The notes beneath the pieces were generated by a model. That model did not search any database and was not told the origin of the DNA. It saw nothing but the letters and a program-made list of their open reading frames with translations. Source: Paragemmobacter amnigenus (GTDB lineage: Bacteria; Pseudomonadota; Alphaproteobacteria; Rhodobacterales; Rhodobacteraceae). From it: 64,000 nt of DNA. The translations under genes were made by a program, and so were the position numbers. The DNA lies in NCBI RefSeq assembly GCF_009908265.2, contig NZ_JAAATX020000006.1:62001-126000 (forward strand). Reading direction: 5' to 3'. How positions within the stretch are numbered: the first letter of the stretch is position 1; every line of letters begins with the position of its first letter. Of the stretch, positions 8,751 through 17,893 are shown piece after piece.

Positions 8751-9458
8751 TCACAGATCGGCAGGCGGCGCGACATCGACGCGGGCGGCGAGGGCAGCCA
8801 GCGTGGCGCGCTCGGCCTGCGTCCAATCCGCGTTGCGCGACAGGAAGAGCACCGCCTGAGACTGGTGGACCAGACCGTCCGACAGCACCTTGAGGTGGTT
8901 GGCGCGCAGCGTCTCGCCGGTGGAGGTGATGTCGGCGATGGCCTCGGCGGTCAGGTTCTTGACCGTGCCTTCGGTCGCGCCTTGGCTGTCCACCAGTTGG
9001 TAATCCGCCACGCCGTTCTTCGTCAGGAAGTCGCGGACGAGGCGGTGGTATTTCGTGGCGATCCGCAGGCGGTGGCCGTGGGCAGCGCGGAAGGCGGCGG
9101 CGGCGGCGTCGAGGTCGTCGAGCGTGTCGACGTCGATCCATGCGGCGGGGACGGCGATGATGAGGTCGGCATGGCCGAAGCCCAAGGGGGCGAGTTCGGT
9201 GACTTGTGACGGCCAGTCGGCCAGCTTGTCGCGCACGAGGTCCGATCCGGTGACGCCAAGGTGGATGCGGCCCGCGGAGAGTTCGCGCGGGATTTCACCG
9301 GCGGAGAGGAGGACGAGTTCCACCCCGTCGATCCCTTCGACCGCGCCGGAATATTCGCGGTCATTGCCGGTCTGGCGCATGGTGATGCCGCGCGCGCCGA
9401 ACCAGTCGAAGGTCTTTTCCATCAGCCGGCCTTTGGAGGGGACGCCGATTTTCAGCAT
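8751..9458 (-). CDS. hisG: ATP phosphoribosyltransferase, short form
   Basis: First enzyme of histidine synthesis, joining ATP and PRPP. 235 residues, the short-form length that lacks the regulatory C-terminal domain and needs HisZ. Visible: KIGVPSKGRLME at the start, LGVTGSDLV (about 67-75), and the PRPP loop DITSTGETLRANHLKVL near residue 177. The hisZ stop and the hisG ATG share a base (TGATG), so the two partners of the hetero-octamer are translationally coupled. It is the last gene of hisS-hisZ-hisG. Confidence 0.93.
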   Translation of the reverse strand: MLKIGVPSKGRLMEKTFDWFGARGITMRQTGNDREYSGAVEGIDGVELVLLSAGEIPRELSAGRIHLGVTGSDLVRDKLADWPSQVTELAPLGFGHADLIIAVPAAWIDVDTLDDLDAAAAAFRAAHGHRLRIATKYHRLVRDFLTKNGVADYQLVDSQGATEGTVKNLTAEAIADITSTGETLRANHLKVLSDGLVHQSQAVLFLSRNADWTQAERATLAALAARVDVAPPADL

Positions 9459-10558
9459 CAGACAGCTCCCTTCAGGCGGGCGACGAGGCCGGGGCGGATG
9501 ACGCCGCCGACGGCGGGGATGGAGCGGCCCTGCCCGAGGACGGCGGTCAGCGCGTCATAGCGGCCGCCCGAGGCGACGGGGGGAAGGGCGGGGTCCGTCG
9601 CGTGGAAGCTGAACACGAAGCCGTCGTAATATTCGAGGCTGGTGCGGCCATGCGATGCCTCGAACGGCAGGGTCGCGGTGTCGGTGCCGAAGCCGTCAAG
9701 CGCGTCGAGGCGGGCGGCGAAGCGGTCCACGGCGGGGGCGATGGCGGGCAGCATCGGGGTGATGCCGCGCAGGTGGTTCAGTGCGGCGCGGGCGGGCGCT
9801 TGCAGTGATAGCAGGTCGTAGAGGAGCGCGGCCTCGGGCGCGGCGATGGGGGGCGTTGCCGCATCCTCGATCAGGGCGCGGGCGCGGGCGGCGATGTCTT
9901 CGGGGCTGCGCAGGCCGACATGGGTTCCGGCGGCGAGGGTCAGCGCCTCGGGGCTGTCCTTTTGCAGATGGTGCAGGAGGGCGGCGCGGGCGGCGGGCAT
10001 GGGCGCGCGGCCCGAGAAGCGGTCGAGCAGCGCGCGGAAGCGGTGGGGCCGCCAGATGTGGCGCAGGAGCGCGGCCTTGCGGCGGTCGGTGGTGGACAGG
10101 CCACGGACGGCGGCCATGAGGATGCCGATATCACCGGTAGCCGCACGCAGGTTCAGGGGGGCGAGCAGGCGCGCGAAGAGGGCGAAGACCTGCGCGTCGG
10201 CCTGTTCGGGGGCGGTGCGGTCGAAGAGTTCGAAGCCCACCTGCAGGTATTCGGAGGCGCGGGGGCCTGCGGTATCCTGTTTGCGGAACACCTCGCCCAT
10301 GTAGCAATAGCGCGCGGGTTCGGCGCCGTGGGCCATGTGGGCCTGCACCACAGGGACGGTGAAGTCGGGGCGCAGCATCATCTCGCCGCGCAGGGGGTCG
10401 GTCGTGACATAGGCGCGGGCGCGGATGTCTTCGCCGTAAAGATCGAGCAGGGTTTCGGCGGGCTGGAGGATGTCAGCCTCCACCGGAACCGCCCCTTCGG
10501 CGCGGAAGGCGGCGAAGAGGGTTTCGGCCTCGGCCCGTATCGCGGCCTTGGGCGTCAT
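9458..10558 (-). CDS. hisZ: ATP phosphoribosyltransferase regulatory subunit
   Basis: A 366-residue class II aminoacyl-tRNA-synthetase-like protein without aminoacylation activity that binds short HisG and gives histidine feedback control. Seen: [34 protein letters not shown], the motif-2 like region [13 protein letters not shown], and [23 protein letters not shown] near the end. It starts at [12 protein letters not shown], overlapping the hisS stop by four bases (ATGA). It lacks the anticodon-binding domain found in its upstream neighbour HisS, which is what distinguishes the two paralogues. Confidence 0.88.
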   Translation of the reverse strand: MTPKAAIRAEAETLFAAFRAEGAVPVEADILQPAETLLDLYGEDIRARAYVTTDPLRGEMMLRPDFTVPVVQAHMAHGAEPARYCYMGEVFRKQDTAGPRASEYLQVGFELFDRTAPEQADAQVFALFARLLAPLNLRAATGDIGILMAAVRGLSTTDRRKAALLRHIWRPHRFRALLDRFSGRAPMPAARAALLHHLQKDSPEALTLAAGTHVGLRSPEDIAARARALIEDAATPPIAAPEAALLYDLLSLQAPARAALNHLRGITPMLPAIAPAVDRFAARLDALDGFGTDTATLPFEASHGRTSLEYYDGFVFSFHATDPALPPVASGGRYDALTAVLGQGRSIPAVGGVIRPGLVARLKGAV

Positions 10559-12054
10559 TTGCCCAGCATCTTCCGCACCGCCGCGACCAGTTCGGCGCGG
10601 GGGACTTCGACCTGTGCGGGGCGGTCTTTCCATTCTTCCAGCGTGGCGTTCTGCGCGATCTGCGCGCCGAGGATCAGGTCCTTCAGGATGACGCTGCCCT
10701 TTTCGGCCTCGTTCCCCCCTTGGATCACGGCGACGGGGGATTGGCGTTTGTCGGCGTATTTCAGCTGGTTGCCGAAGTTCTTGGGGTTGCCGAGATAGAC
10801 TTCGGCGCGCAGCCCCGCGTTCCTGAGGTCGGCGACCATGCCCATGTAATCGGCCATGCGGTCGCGGTCCATGACGGTGACGACGACGGGGCCGGTCGTG
10901 TCGGCCCCTGCCCGCCCCTTGGCCCGCAGGGCGGCAAGCAGGCGGTCCACCCCGATGGAGACGCCGGTGGCGGGGACGGATTGGCCGGTGAAGCGTTTGA
11001 CCAGATCGTCATAGCGTCCCCCGCCGGAGACGGAGCCGAATTGGCGCTTGCGGCCCTTTTCGTCGAGGATTTCGAAGGTCAGTTCGGCCTCGAACACCGG
11101 GCCGGTGTAATAACCCAAGCCACGCACGACGCCGGGATCGATCAGGATGCGGTCGGACCCGTAGCCTTGGCGGTCGAGCAGTTCGGCGATGGTTTCAAGC
11201 TCTGCCACGCCTTCGCCGCCCGTGACGGAAGCGCCGACGAGTTCGCGCAGGCGGGCGACGGTGGCGGCGCCGGTGTCGCGGCGGGCGGCCATGAAGGCCA
11301 TGACGACCTCGGCCTGTTCGGCGGCAAGTCCCGCGCCCTTGGTGAAATCGCCGGACTCATCCTTGCGGCCTTCGCCCAGCAAGGCGCGGACGCCGGTTTC
11401 GCCAAGGCGGTCGATCTTGTCGATGGCGCGCAGGACGATGCCGCGTTCGGCGGCGAAGCGGTCGGGATCGGCGGGGTCGAGGACGCCCGCCACTTCCATT
11501 ACGCCGTTCAGAACCTTGCGGTTGTTGACGCGCACGATGTAGTCGCCGCGCGGTATGCCCACGGTTTCCAGCGCGTCCGACAGCATGGCGCAAATTTCGG
11601 CATCCGCCGCGACCGACGGCGCGCCGACGGTATCGGCATCGCATTGGTAGAACTGGCGGAACCGACCCGGCCCCGGCTTTTCGTTGCGCCAGACGGGGCC
11701 CATCGCATAGCGGCGATAGGGCGAGGGCAGGTCGTTCCTGAACTGCGCCGCGACGCGGGCCAAGGGCGCGGTCAGGTCATAGCGCAGGGCGAGCCAGTCG
11801 GCATCCTCGTCCTGCCACGCAAAGACGCCTTCGTTGGGGCGGTCCACGTCGGGCAGGAATTTTCCCAGCGCCTCGACCGTTTCGACGGCAGAGGTTTCCA
11901 GCGGGTCGAAGCCGTAGCGGTGGTAGACCTCGGCGATCTTGTCCAGCATCGCCTTGCGTTCGGTCACCTCGGCCCCGAAGTAATCGCGGAACCCCTTGGG
12001 GGTTTCGGCGCGGGGGCGGCGCGTCTTTGCCTCGGGGGCTTTGTCCTGTGCCAT
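10555..12054 (-). CDS. hisS: Histidyl-tRNA synthetase
   Basis: Charges tRNA-His. 499 residues from [14 protein letters not shown]. Class II motifs: motif 1 region [20 protein letters not shown], motif 2 [32 protein letters not shown], the histidine A motif [13 protein letters not shown] and motif 3 [31 protein letters not shown], followed by a C-terminal anticodon-binding domain (about 405-499). Longer than E. coli HisS, as usual in alphaproteobacteria. It heads the operon hisS-hisZ-hisG with four- and one-base overlaps, which keeps the HisG regulator and the synthetase using the same amino acid together. Confidence 0.95.
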   Translation of the reverse strand: MAQDKAPEAKTRRPRAETPKGFRDYFGAEVTERKAMLDKIAEVYHRYGFDPLETSAVETVEALGKFLPDVDRPNEGVFAWQDEDADWLALRYDLTAPLARVAAQFRNDLPSPYRRYAMGPVWRNEKPGPGRFRQFYQCDADTVGAPSVAADAEICAMLSDALETVGIPRGDYIVRVNNRKVLNGVMEVAGVLDPADPDRFAAERGIVLRAIDKIDRLGETGVRALLGEGRKDESGDFTKGAGLAAEQAEVVMAFMAARRDTGAATVARLRELVGASVTGGEGVAELETIAELLDRQGYGSDRILIDPGVVRGLGYYTGPVFEAELTFEILDEKGRKRQFGSVSGGGRYDDLVKRFTGQSVPATGVSIGVDRLLAALRAKGRAGADTTGPVVVTVMDRDRMADYMGMVADLRNAGLRAEVYLGNPKNFGNQLKYADKRQSPVAVIQGGNEAEKGSVILKDLILGAQIAQNATLEEWKDRPAQVEVPRAELVAAVRKMLGK

Positions 12055-12141
12055 GCTGCGGGCCTTTGGCTTTTCTTCGGGGTCCGTGTATCGGATGGGG
12101 ACAGGCCCGGCAAGCAGGGGCGGCAAGCGGCGGAGGGTTCG

Positions 12142-12339
12142 ATGGCGGATGCGGTGCTGGAAGAGAAAGTCGCGCATCTGATGCGGGCGGTGGACGATCT
12201 GTCCGACGTCGTGGCGGGCCATGCGAAAGAGATCGAGCGGCTGACGCGGCTGGTGCAGCTTCTGGTCGAACGCGAGGCCGAGCGCGAGGCGATGGCGGTG
12301 GACGGGCCTGCCGCGAATGTGAGGCCGCCGCATTGGTGA
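12142..12339 (+). CDS. slyX: SlyX family protein
   Basis: A 65-residue all-helical protein with heptad-like spacing ([40 protein letters not shown]), expected to be a coiled coil, ending in the SlyX signature PPHW. A GGAGGG ribosome binding site lies just before the ATG at 12142. SlyX is widespread in proteobacteria; its function is not known (the name comes from its position next to slyD in E. coli). It runs divergently from hisS across 87 bases and is followed after 39 bases by the AbrB-family gene, possibly in one transcript. Confidence 0.8.
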   Translation: MADAVLEEKVAHLMRAVDDLSDVVAGHAKEIERLTRLVQLLVEREAEREAMAVDGPAANVRPPHW

Positions 12340-12378
12340 CGGGTTGAAACCGGCGGACCTGCACGGCAGGAACGGCGT

Positions 12379-13449
12379 ATGGGATTTCTGGATGGATTAC
12401 GGCGGGTGGACTATGCGGCGCTGGCGATGACGCTGGCGCTGGGGTCCGCCGGTGGTGCGGTGGCCCTTGCGCTGCACCTGCCGCTGGCGCTGCTGCTGGG
12501 GTCGCTGCTGGTCACCGCGGTGATCGCGGCGGCGGGGTGGCGACCCTTCGGGCGGGCCGTGCTGCTGCCGGTCAAGTTGCGGTCGGCCTTTGTGCCGGTG
12601 ATCGGGGTGTCGATCGGCGGGGCCTTCACGCCCGAGGTGGTGGGGCAGGCGGGCGCGTGGTGGCCGTCGCTTCTGGCGCTGGGTCTGTTCCTGCCCTTGG
12701 CCCATGCGACGGGCTATCTGGTCTATCGCATGGGCGGTCTGCCACGGCTGGAAAGCTTTTTCGGGTCGGTCCCCGGCGGGCTGATCGAGACGGTGCAGAT
12801 GGGCGAGGAGGCGGGCGGTGACGTGCGGCTGATGACCGTGCTGCAATTCCTGCGGCTGATCCTGACCATCATCTTCGTGCCGTTGATCTTCATGGTGCTG
12901 ACGGGGGGTGCGGTCGGATCGGCCAGCGGCACGGCGATGCCTGCCGCTACCGTGCCGCTGACGGCGCAGGAGGTGGCGGTGCTGCTGGCGGCGGGGGCGT
13001 CGGGTCTGTGGATCGGGCGGCTGGTGCGGCTGCCTGCGGCCATCATGACCGGGCCAATCCTGTTTTCCGCCGTGGCCCATGCGACAGGGTTGGTGCACGG
13101 GGTCCCGCCGGCATGGCTCGTCGGCGTGACGCAGGTCGTGGTGGGCTGCGGGCTGGGCGCGCGCTTTGCGGGGGCGGACCGGCGGATGCTGGCCCGCGCG
13201 GTGCCGCTGGCCGTTGCAAATGCGGTGCTGGCGCTGGGGATCACCTTTGCCTTTGCGCGGGGTCTGGCGCCCTTGACCGGCGAACCCGTCGCCGCCGTCT
13301 TTCTGGCCTTTGCGCCCGGCGGTCTGGCCGAGATGAGCCTGATCGCGCTGAGCCTGCAGATGAGCGTGGTCTATGTCACCGTCCACCATGTGCTTAGGAT
13401 CGTCCTGTCGGTGATGATGGCAAAGGGGGCGCGTCGATGGATCGGTTGA
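12379..13449 (+). CDS. AbrB-family membrane protein (PF05145 type)
   Basis: A 356-residue polytopic membrane protein with about ten hydrophobic segments arranged as two related halves: the first contains [22 protein letters not shown], the second [22 protein letters not shown]. The [34 protein letters not shown] and [32 protein letters not shown] blocks (PGGLxEM followed by V-HHxLR) are the family's repeated signature. Members are annotated as putative ammonia monooxygenase or AbrB-duplication transporters; a transporter role is plausible but substrate unknown. It overlaps the next gene by 13 bases. Confidence 0.8.
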   Translation: MGFLDGLRRVDYAALAMTLALGSAGGAVALALHLPLALLLGSLLVTAVIAAAGWRPFGRAVLLPVKLRSAFVPVIGVSIGGAFTPEVVGQAGAWWPSLLALGLFLPLAHATGYLVYRMGGLPRLESFFGSVPGGLIETVQMGEEAGGDVRLMTVLQFLRLILTIIFVPLIFMVLTGGAVGSASGTAMPAATVPLTAQEVAVLLAAGASGLWIGRLVRLPAAIMTGPILFSAVAHATGLVHGVPPAWLVGVTQVVVGCGLGARFAGADRRMLARAVPLAVANAVLALGITFAFARGLAPLTGEPVAAVFLAFAPGGLAEMSLIALSLQMSVVYVTVHHVLRIVLSVMMAKGARRWIG

Positions 13450-14099
13450 AGGGGATGCGGCAACGGGATTGGGCGCGGCTGTTCGCCTTTGCCTGCGTGG
13501 CGGTGGGGTTGGGGCTTTCCCTTGCGGGCTATGCGGGCGCGCAGTGGGATGCGCTGATCCTGCTGCTGGGGTCGCTGATGCTGCTGCGCGCAGCGGTGGA
13601 AGGGCCGTCGCCCGACCGCGCGGCGGGGCTGATGCGCGCGCTGCGGGTGGTGCTGTTCATGCTGGCCTTTGCCGCCGTGAACCGCGCGCAGGGGGGAGTG
13701 GAGGGGGCTGTTCAAGGCGTTCTGGGCAACCGCGTGCTATGGGCAGTGGCGGTGCTGCTGTTTGCGCTGCCGCTGCTGCGGCGGGGGCTGGCGTGGGGAA
13801 CGGCGCACGGGGCGGCGGTGGAGTGTGCGGCGCTGGCCCTTGTGGCGGGGCTGGGCTGGCTGGTCTACCGCTGGCTGGAGGGCGCGGGGGACATGGCGGC
13901 GCTGCGGACGCTGGTCGCGGTGGCGGCGGTCGCCAATGCCGCGCCGATCTGGCTGCGGAGGGGCGAGCCCGTCGTCGCGGCGGCGGCGGCAGGTGTGGCG
14001 CTGGTCTGTCTGATCGCGGCGCCGGGCGCGGCGGTCTGGCCGGTGGCAGCCGGTGCGGTTCCGGTCGCCGTGCTGTCCGGCTGGTTGCGGAGGGGCTGA
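13437..14099 (+). CDS. Membrane protein of unknown function
   Basis: A 220-residue hydrophobic protein with about seven predicted membrane segments (for example LFAFACVAVGLGLSLAGYAG, WDALILLLGSLMLL, VLFMLAFAAV, VLWAVAVLLFALPLL, VECAALALVAGLGWLVYRWL). It starts inside the end of the AbrB-family gene (13-base overlap), so the two are co-translated and may work together. The layout is loosely like a TctB small transport subunit, but no family motif was recognised. Its stop codon is the first arm of the hairpin array at 14097. Confidence 0.55.
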   Translation: MDRLKGMRQRDWARLFAFACVAVGLGLSLAGYAGAQWDALILLLGSLMLLRAAVEGPSPDRAAGLMRALRVVLFMLAFAAVNRAQGGVEGAVQGVLGNRVLWAVAVLLFALPLLRRGLAWGTAHGAAVECAALALVAGLGWLVYRWLEGAGDMAALRTLVAVAAVANAAPIWLRRGEPVVAAAAAGVALVCLIAAPGAAVWPVAAGAVPVAVLSGWLRRG

Positions 14100-14215
14100 T
14101 TTTTCTTGCGAAAAATCAGGCGGCGATCCTTCTGGCGAAGGATCGGGCCCTGCGGGTGGGGACGGGTTTTCGCAAGAAAACCCGGGGCAAAAATTCTTCG
14201 CAGAAGAATTTTGCC
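14097..14215. repeat. Array of four hairpins with a constant core
   Basis: Four hairpins in 119 bases between convergent genes: 14097-14118 (arms TGATTTTTC/GAAAAATCA, loop TTGC), 14124-14145 (CGATCCTTC/GAAGGATCG, loop TGGC), 14163-14184 (CGGGTTTTC/GAAAACCCG, loop GCAA) and 14190-14212 (AAAATTCTTC/GAAGAATTTT, loop GCA). All have TTC before and GAA after the loop; loops 1-2 and 3-4 are inverse orientations of T(T/G)GC. The first begins with the stop codon of the upstream gene and the last lies next to the dnaE stop. Together they may terminate transcription from both sides. Confidence 0.8.
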
Positions 14216-14216
14216 G

Positions 14217-17200
14217 TCAGACCTCTTCGACCATCACCACGCCCGCCATGGCCTTGATCGCGCCCTTGATCTGGGGCGTCACAGGATAGGGTTGGGGCAG
14301 CATCACGTCGATCTCGCGCCCCGTGTCATCCGGCACGCAGATGGTGATCGCAGCCTTCGAGCGCCCTTCGACACGCGCCAGAAGAGCCGCGACCGATGCC
14401 GCCGCCTCGGCCCTGTTCAGATGGATACGCAGGGCCGACGCCCCCGCCTCGGCCGCGACCGAGTCGATGGGCTGCACACCGTTGGCGAGGAGTTTCACCC
14501 CCTCGCCATCGGGATCGGCGCGCACGGTCAGCACCACGTTCTTGCCCGGTTCCAGATGGTCGCGGCAGGCCTCGAGCACATCGGAGAACACGGTCACCTC
14601 GTAAAGCCCCGTGGGATCGGACAGCGAGACGAAGGCAAACCGGTTGCCCTTGGCCGATTTCTTTTCCTGACGTGCCGAGACGGAACCTGCCATCTTGACC
14701 ACGGTCGTGCCGCGTTCGGCCAGACGGATGACCTCGGTCAAGGTTTTCACGTCCTTGCGGCGCAGCGCGCCCATGTAATCATCCAGCGGGTGGCCCGACA
14801 GGTAAAAGCCCACCGCCTGATGTTCCTGCGCCAGACGTTCCACGGGCAGCCAGTCGTCGCGCCGCGCGATGCGGGGTTCGGGGATGTCGGCCCCCGCTTC
14901 GCCGAAGAGCGAGACCTGCGAGGAGGCGCGCGCCTCGTGGATGGCCGCGGAATAGGCGACGAGGGCATCGAGCGCCTCGAACACGCGGGCGCGGTTGGAG
15001 TCGATCTGGTCGAAGGCCCCCGCGCGGGCGAGCATTTCCAGCGGGCGCTTGCCCACGCGTTTGAGGTCGGTGCGGCGGGCAAAGTCGAAGAGGGTGGCGA
15101 AGGGTTTGTCGCCCCGCGCCTCGACGATGAGCTTCATCGCCTCGACCCCCACATTCTTCAACGCGCCCAGCGCATAGACGATCTGGCCGTCCACCACGGT
15201 GAAGGTGGCGAGCGAGCGGTTGACGCAGGGCGGCACGGTGGTGATGCCCAGCTTGTCCACCTCGCGCTTGTAGACGGCCAGCTTGTCGGTCAGGTGGATG
15301 TCGCAATTCATGACGGCGGCCATGAATTCGACGGGGTAATTCGCCTTCAGATAGGCGGTCTGGTAGCTGACCACGGCATAGGCGGCGGCGTGGGATTTGT
15401 TGAAGCCGTAATTGGCGAATTTCTCCAGCAGGTCGAAAACCTCGCCCGCCTTTTTCGCGTCGATGTTGTGGGTGGCCTTGGCGCCTTCGATGAATTTCGG
15501 GCGTTCCTTGGCCATCTCCTCGGCGATCTTCTTGCCCATCGCGCGGCGAAGCAGGTCGGCGCCACCAAGGCTGTAGCCCGCCATGACCTGCGCGATCTGC
15601 ATCACCTGTTCCTGATAGACGATGATGCCCTGCGTTTCTTTCAGGATGTGGTCGATGGTGGGGTGGATGGATTCAAGGTCGCGCTGGCCGTTCTTGACCT
15701 CGCAATAGACGGGGATGTTCTCCATCGGGCCGGGACGGTAGAGCGCGACGAGGGCCACGATATCTTCGATGCAGGTGGGCTTCATCCGGCGCAGCGCGTC
15801 CATCATGCCCGACGATTCCACCTGGAATACGGCAACCGTCTTGGCGGCGGCGTACAGGTCGTAGGTAGGTTTGTCGTCCAGCGGGATGAGGCTGATGTCC
15901 AGCGTCACGCCGCGCAGTTTCAGAAGGTCCAGCGCGTTCTGGATGACGGTCAGGGTTTTCAGCCCCAGAAAGTCGAACTTCACCAGACCCGCGGCTTCGA
16001 CCCATTTCATGTTGAACTGGGTGGCGGGCATGTCGGAGGCCGGGTCCTGATAGAGCGGGACCAGCTCGTCCAGCGGCCTGTCCCCGATCACCACCCCCGC
16101 GGCATGGGTGGAGGCATTGCGATAGAGCCCCTCGATCTGTTCGGCATAGGTCAGCAGGCGACCCACCACCTCTTCCTTCGCCGCCTCGCGCAGGCGGGGT
16201 TCGTCGGCCAGCGCCTTGGTGATGGAGACGGGCTTGACCCCTTCCAGAGGGATCATCTTGGACAGGCGGTCCACCTGACCGAAGGGCATCTGCAAGACAC
16301 GCCCCACGTCGCGCACCGCGGCCTTGGACAGCAGCGCGCCGAAGGTGATGATCTGGCCCACCTTCTCGCGCCCGTAACGCTCCTGAACGTAGCGGATCAC
16401 CTCTTCGCGGCGGTCCATGCAGAAGTCGATGTCGAAGTCGGGCATCGACACGCGTTCGGGGTTCAGGAAACGTTCGAAGAGCAGCGCATAGCGCAGCGGG
16501 TCAAGGTCGGTGATCGTCAGCGCATAGGCGACAAGGGAACCCGCCCCCGACCCCCGCCCGGGACCGACGGGGATGTCGTGGTCCTTGGCCCATTTGATGA
16601 AGTCGGACACGATCAGGAAATAGCCGGGGAAACCCATCTTCTCGATGATGCCCAGCTCGAAATCCAGACGCGCCTGATACTCCTCGGGCGTGGCGGCGTG
16701 GGGGATGACCTTGAGCCGCGCCTGCAACCCCTCGTTCGCCTGACGGCGCAACTCCTGCACCTCGTCATCGGCAAAGCGGGGCAGGATCGGCTTGCGCTTG
16801 TAGGCGGCAAAGGCGCAGCGGCGCGCGATTTCGACCGTGTTCTCCAGCGCCTCGGGCAGGTCGGCGAAGAGCGCGCACATCTCTGCCTCGGATTTCAGAT
16901 AGTGCTGGGGCGTCAGGCGGCGGCGGGGCTGGCTCTGGTCGACATAGGCCTTTTCGGCGATGCAGATCAGGGCGTCATGCGCCTCGAACATCTCGGTCTT
17001 GGGGAAGTAGACGTCGTTGGTGGCGACAAGGGGCAGGCCCATGTCATAGGCCATCTCGACGAAGCCGCGTTCGGTGGCGGCCTCGGCCTCGGTCAGGCGC
17101 CCGCCTTCGCCGGGGTGGCGCTGGAGTTCGACATAGAGCCGGTCGCCGAAGGCCGCATGCAGGCGCTCCAGCAGGGCGCGCGCGCGGGTCCCCTGCCCCG

Positions 17201-17648
17201 TCTGCAGGAACCTGCCCACCGGCCCCTCGGCCCCGCCGGTCAGGCAGATCAGGCCCGCCGAATATCTCTCCAGCTCCTCCAGCGTGACCTGATTGAGCTG
17301 GCCGCCCTTGTCCACGTAGAGGCAGGTGTTCAGCTTCATCAGGTTCATGTAGCCCGCCTCGGACTGGGCGAGCAGGACGACGGGCGCGGGCAGGCGCAGC
17401 TTTTCGCCCTGTTGCGCGGGGTCGTATTCGACGGACACCTGACAGCCCACGATGGGCTGCACCCCCGCATCCTTGGCGGTGACGGAAAATTCCAGCGCGC
17501 AGAACATGTTGTTCGTGTCGGTCACGGCAATCGCCGGCATCTCGGCGGCGGCGGCGAGCTTCACGAGCTTTTTCACCGGAATCGCGCCTTCCAGCAGCGA
17601 ATGTTCGGTATGGACACGCAGGTGGATGAATCGGGGGGCGCTGGACAT
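14217..17648 (-). CDS. dnaE: DNA polymerase III alpha subunit
   Basis: The replicative polymerase. 1143 residues from MSSAPRFIHLRVHTEHSLLEGAI, slightly short of E. coli DnaE (1160). Order of parts: PHP domain (about 6-75 onward), polymerase core with GPGRGSGAGSLVAY (362-375) and the catalytic PDFDIDF (403-409, aspartates D404/D406/D408), LTYAEQIEGLYRNASTHAAGVVI, fingers region GIIVYQEQVMQIAQVMAGYSLGGADLLRRAMGKK, helix-hairpin-helix part, then an OB fold (TVVKMAGSVSARQEKKSAKGNRFAFVSLSD). No close Shine-Dalgarno precedes the ATG. It is divergent from xdhA. Confidence 0.95.
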   Translation of the reverse strand: MSSAPRFIHLRVHTEHSLLEGAIPVKKLVKLAAAAEMPAIAVTDTNNMFCALEFSVTAKDAGVQPIVGCQVSVEYDPAQQGEKLRLPAPVVLLAQSEAGYMNLMKLNTCLYVDKGGQLNQVTLEELERYSAGLICLTGGAEGPVGRFLQTGQGTRARALLERLHAAFGDRLYVELQRHPGEGGRLTEAEAATERGFVEMAYDMGLPLVATNDVYFPKTEMFEAHDALICIAEKAYVDQSQPRRRLTPQHYLKSEAEMCALFADLPEALENTVEIARRCAFAAYKRKPILPRFADDEVQELRRQANEGLQARLKVIPHAATPEEYQARLDFELGIIEKMGFPGYFLIVSDFIKWAKDHDIPVGPGRGSGAGSLVAYALTITDLDPLRYALLFERFLNPERVSMPDFDIDFCMDRREEVIRYVQERYGREKVGQIITFGALLSKAAVRDVGRVLQMPFGQVDRLSKMIPLEGVKPVSITKALADEPRLREAAKEEVVGRLLTYAEQIEGLYRNASTHAAGVVIGDRPLDELVPLYQDPASDMPATQFNMKWVEAAGLVKFDFLGLKTLTVIQNALDLLKLRGVTLDISLIPLDDKPTYDLYAAAKTVAVFQVESSGMMDALRRMKPTCIEDIVALVALYRPGPMENIPVYCEVKNGQRDLESIHPTIDHILKETQGIIVYQEQVMQIAQVMAGYSLGGADLLRRAMGKKIAEEMAKERPKFIEGAKATHNIDAKKAGEVFDLLEKFANYGFNKSHAAAYAVVSYQTAYLKANYPVEFMAAVMNCDIHLTDKLAVYKREVDKLGITTVPPCVNRSLATFTVVDGQIVYALGALKNVGVEAMKLIVEARGDKPFATLFDFARRTDLKRVGKRPLEMLARAGAFDQIDSNRARVFEALDALVAYSAAIHEARASSQVSLFGEAGADIPEPRIARRDDWLPVERLAQEHQAVGFYLSGHPLDDYMGALRRKDVKTLTEVIRLAERGTTVVKMAGSVSARQEKKSAKGNRFAFVSLSDPTGLYEVTVFSDVLEACRDHLEPGKNVVLTVRADPDGEGVKLLANGVQPIDSVAAEAGASALRIHLNRAEAAASVAALLARVEGRSKAAITICVPDDTGREIDVMLPQPYPVTPQIKGAIKAMAGVVMVEEV

Positions 17649-17893
17649 GGGCGGCAGCCTAGCGCGGCACCGCGCGGGGGGAAAGACCGCCCCTTCTTTC
17701 GGCAAAAGACGAAACTGCTTCCAAGAAACGCGGAAAGGTTCTGCTGGACAGGTGGCGCGCGGGCTTGCTTCACTGCTAGGAAGGGAAACAGGCAAACCGG
17801 ACAAACCGGGGCCAGGGGCGCGTGGGCCGCTTTACGCCGCATCGGGCGGACACGCAACATGCCTCGAACGGGGAGAAGGCGGCGGGTTGAGAC

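Noticed and set aside
14097-14215. The hairpin array as a CRISPR or tRNA cluster
   Set aside because: Each hairpin is separate with different arms, lacks direct repeats and no tRNA arms or CCA end are visible.
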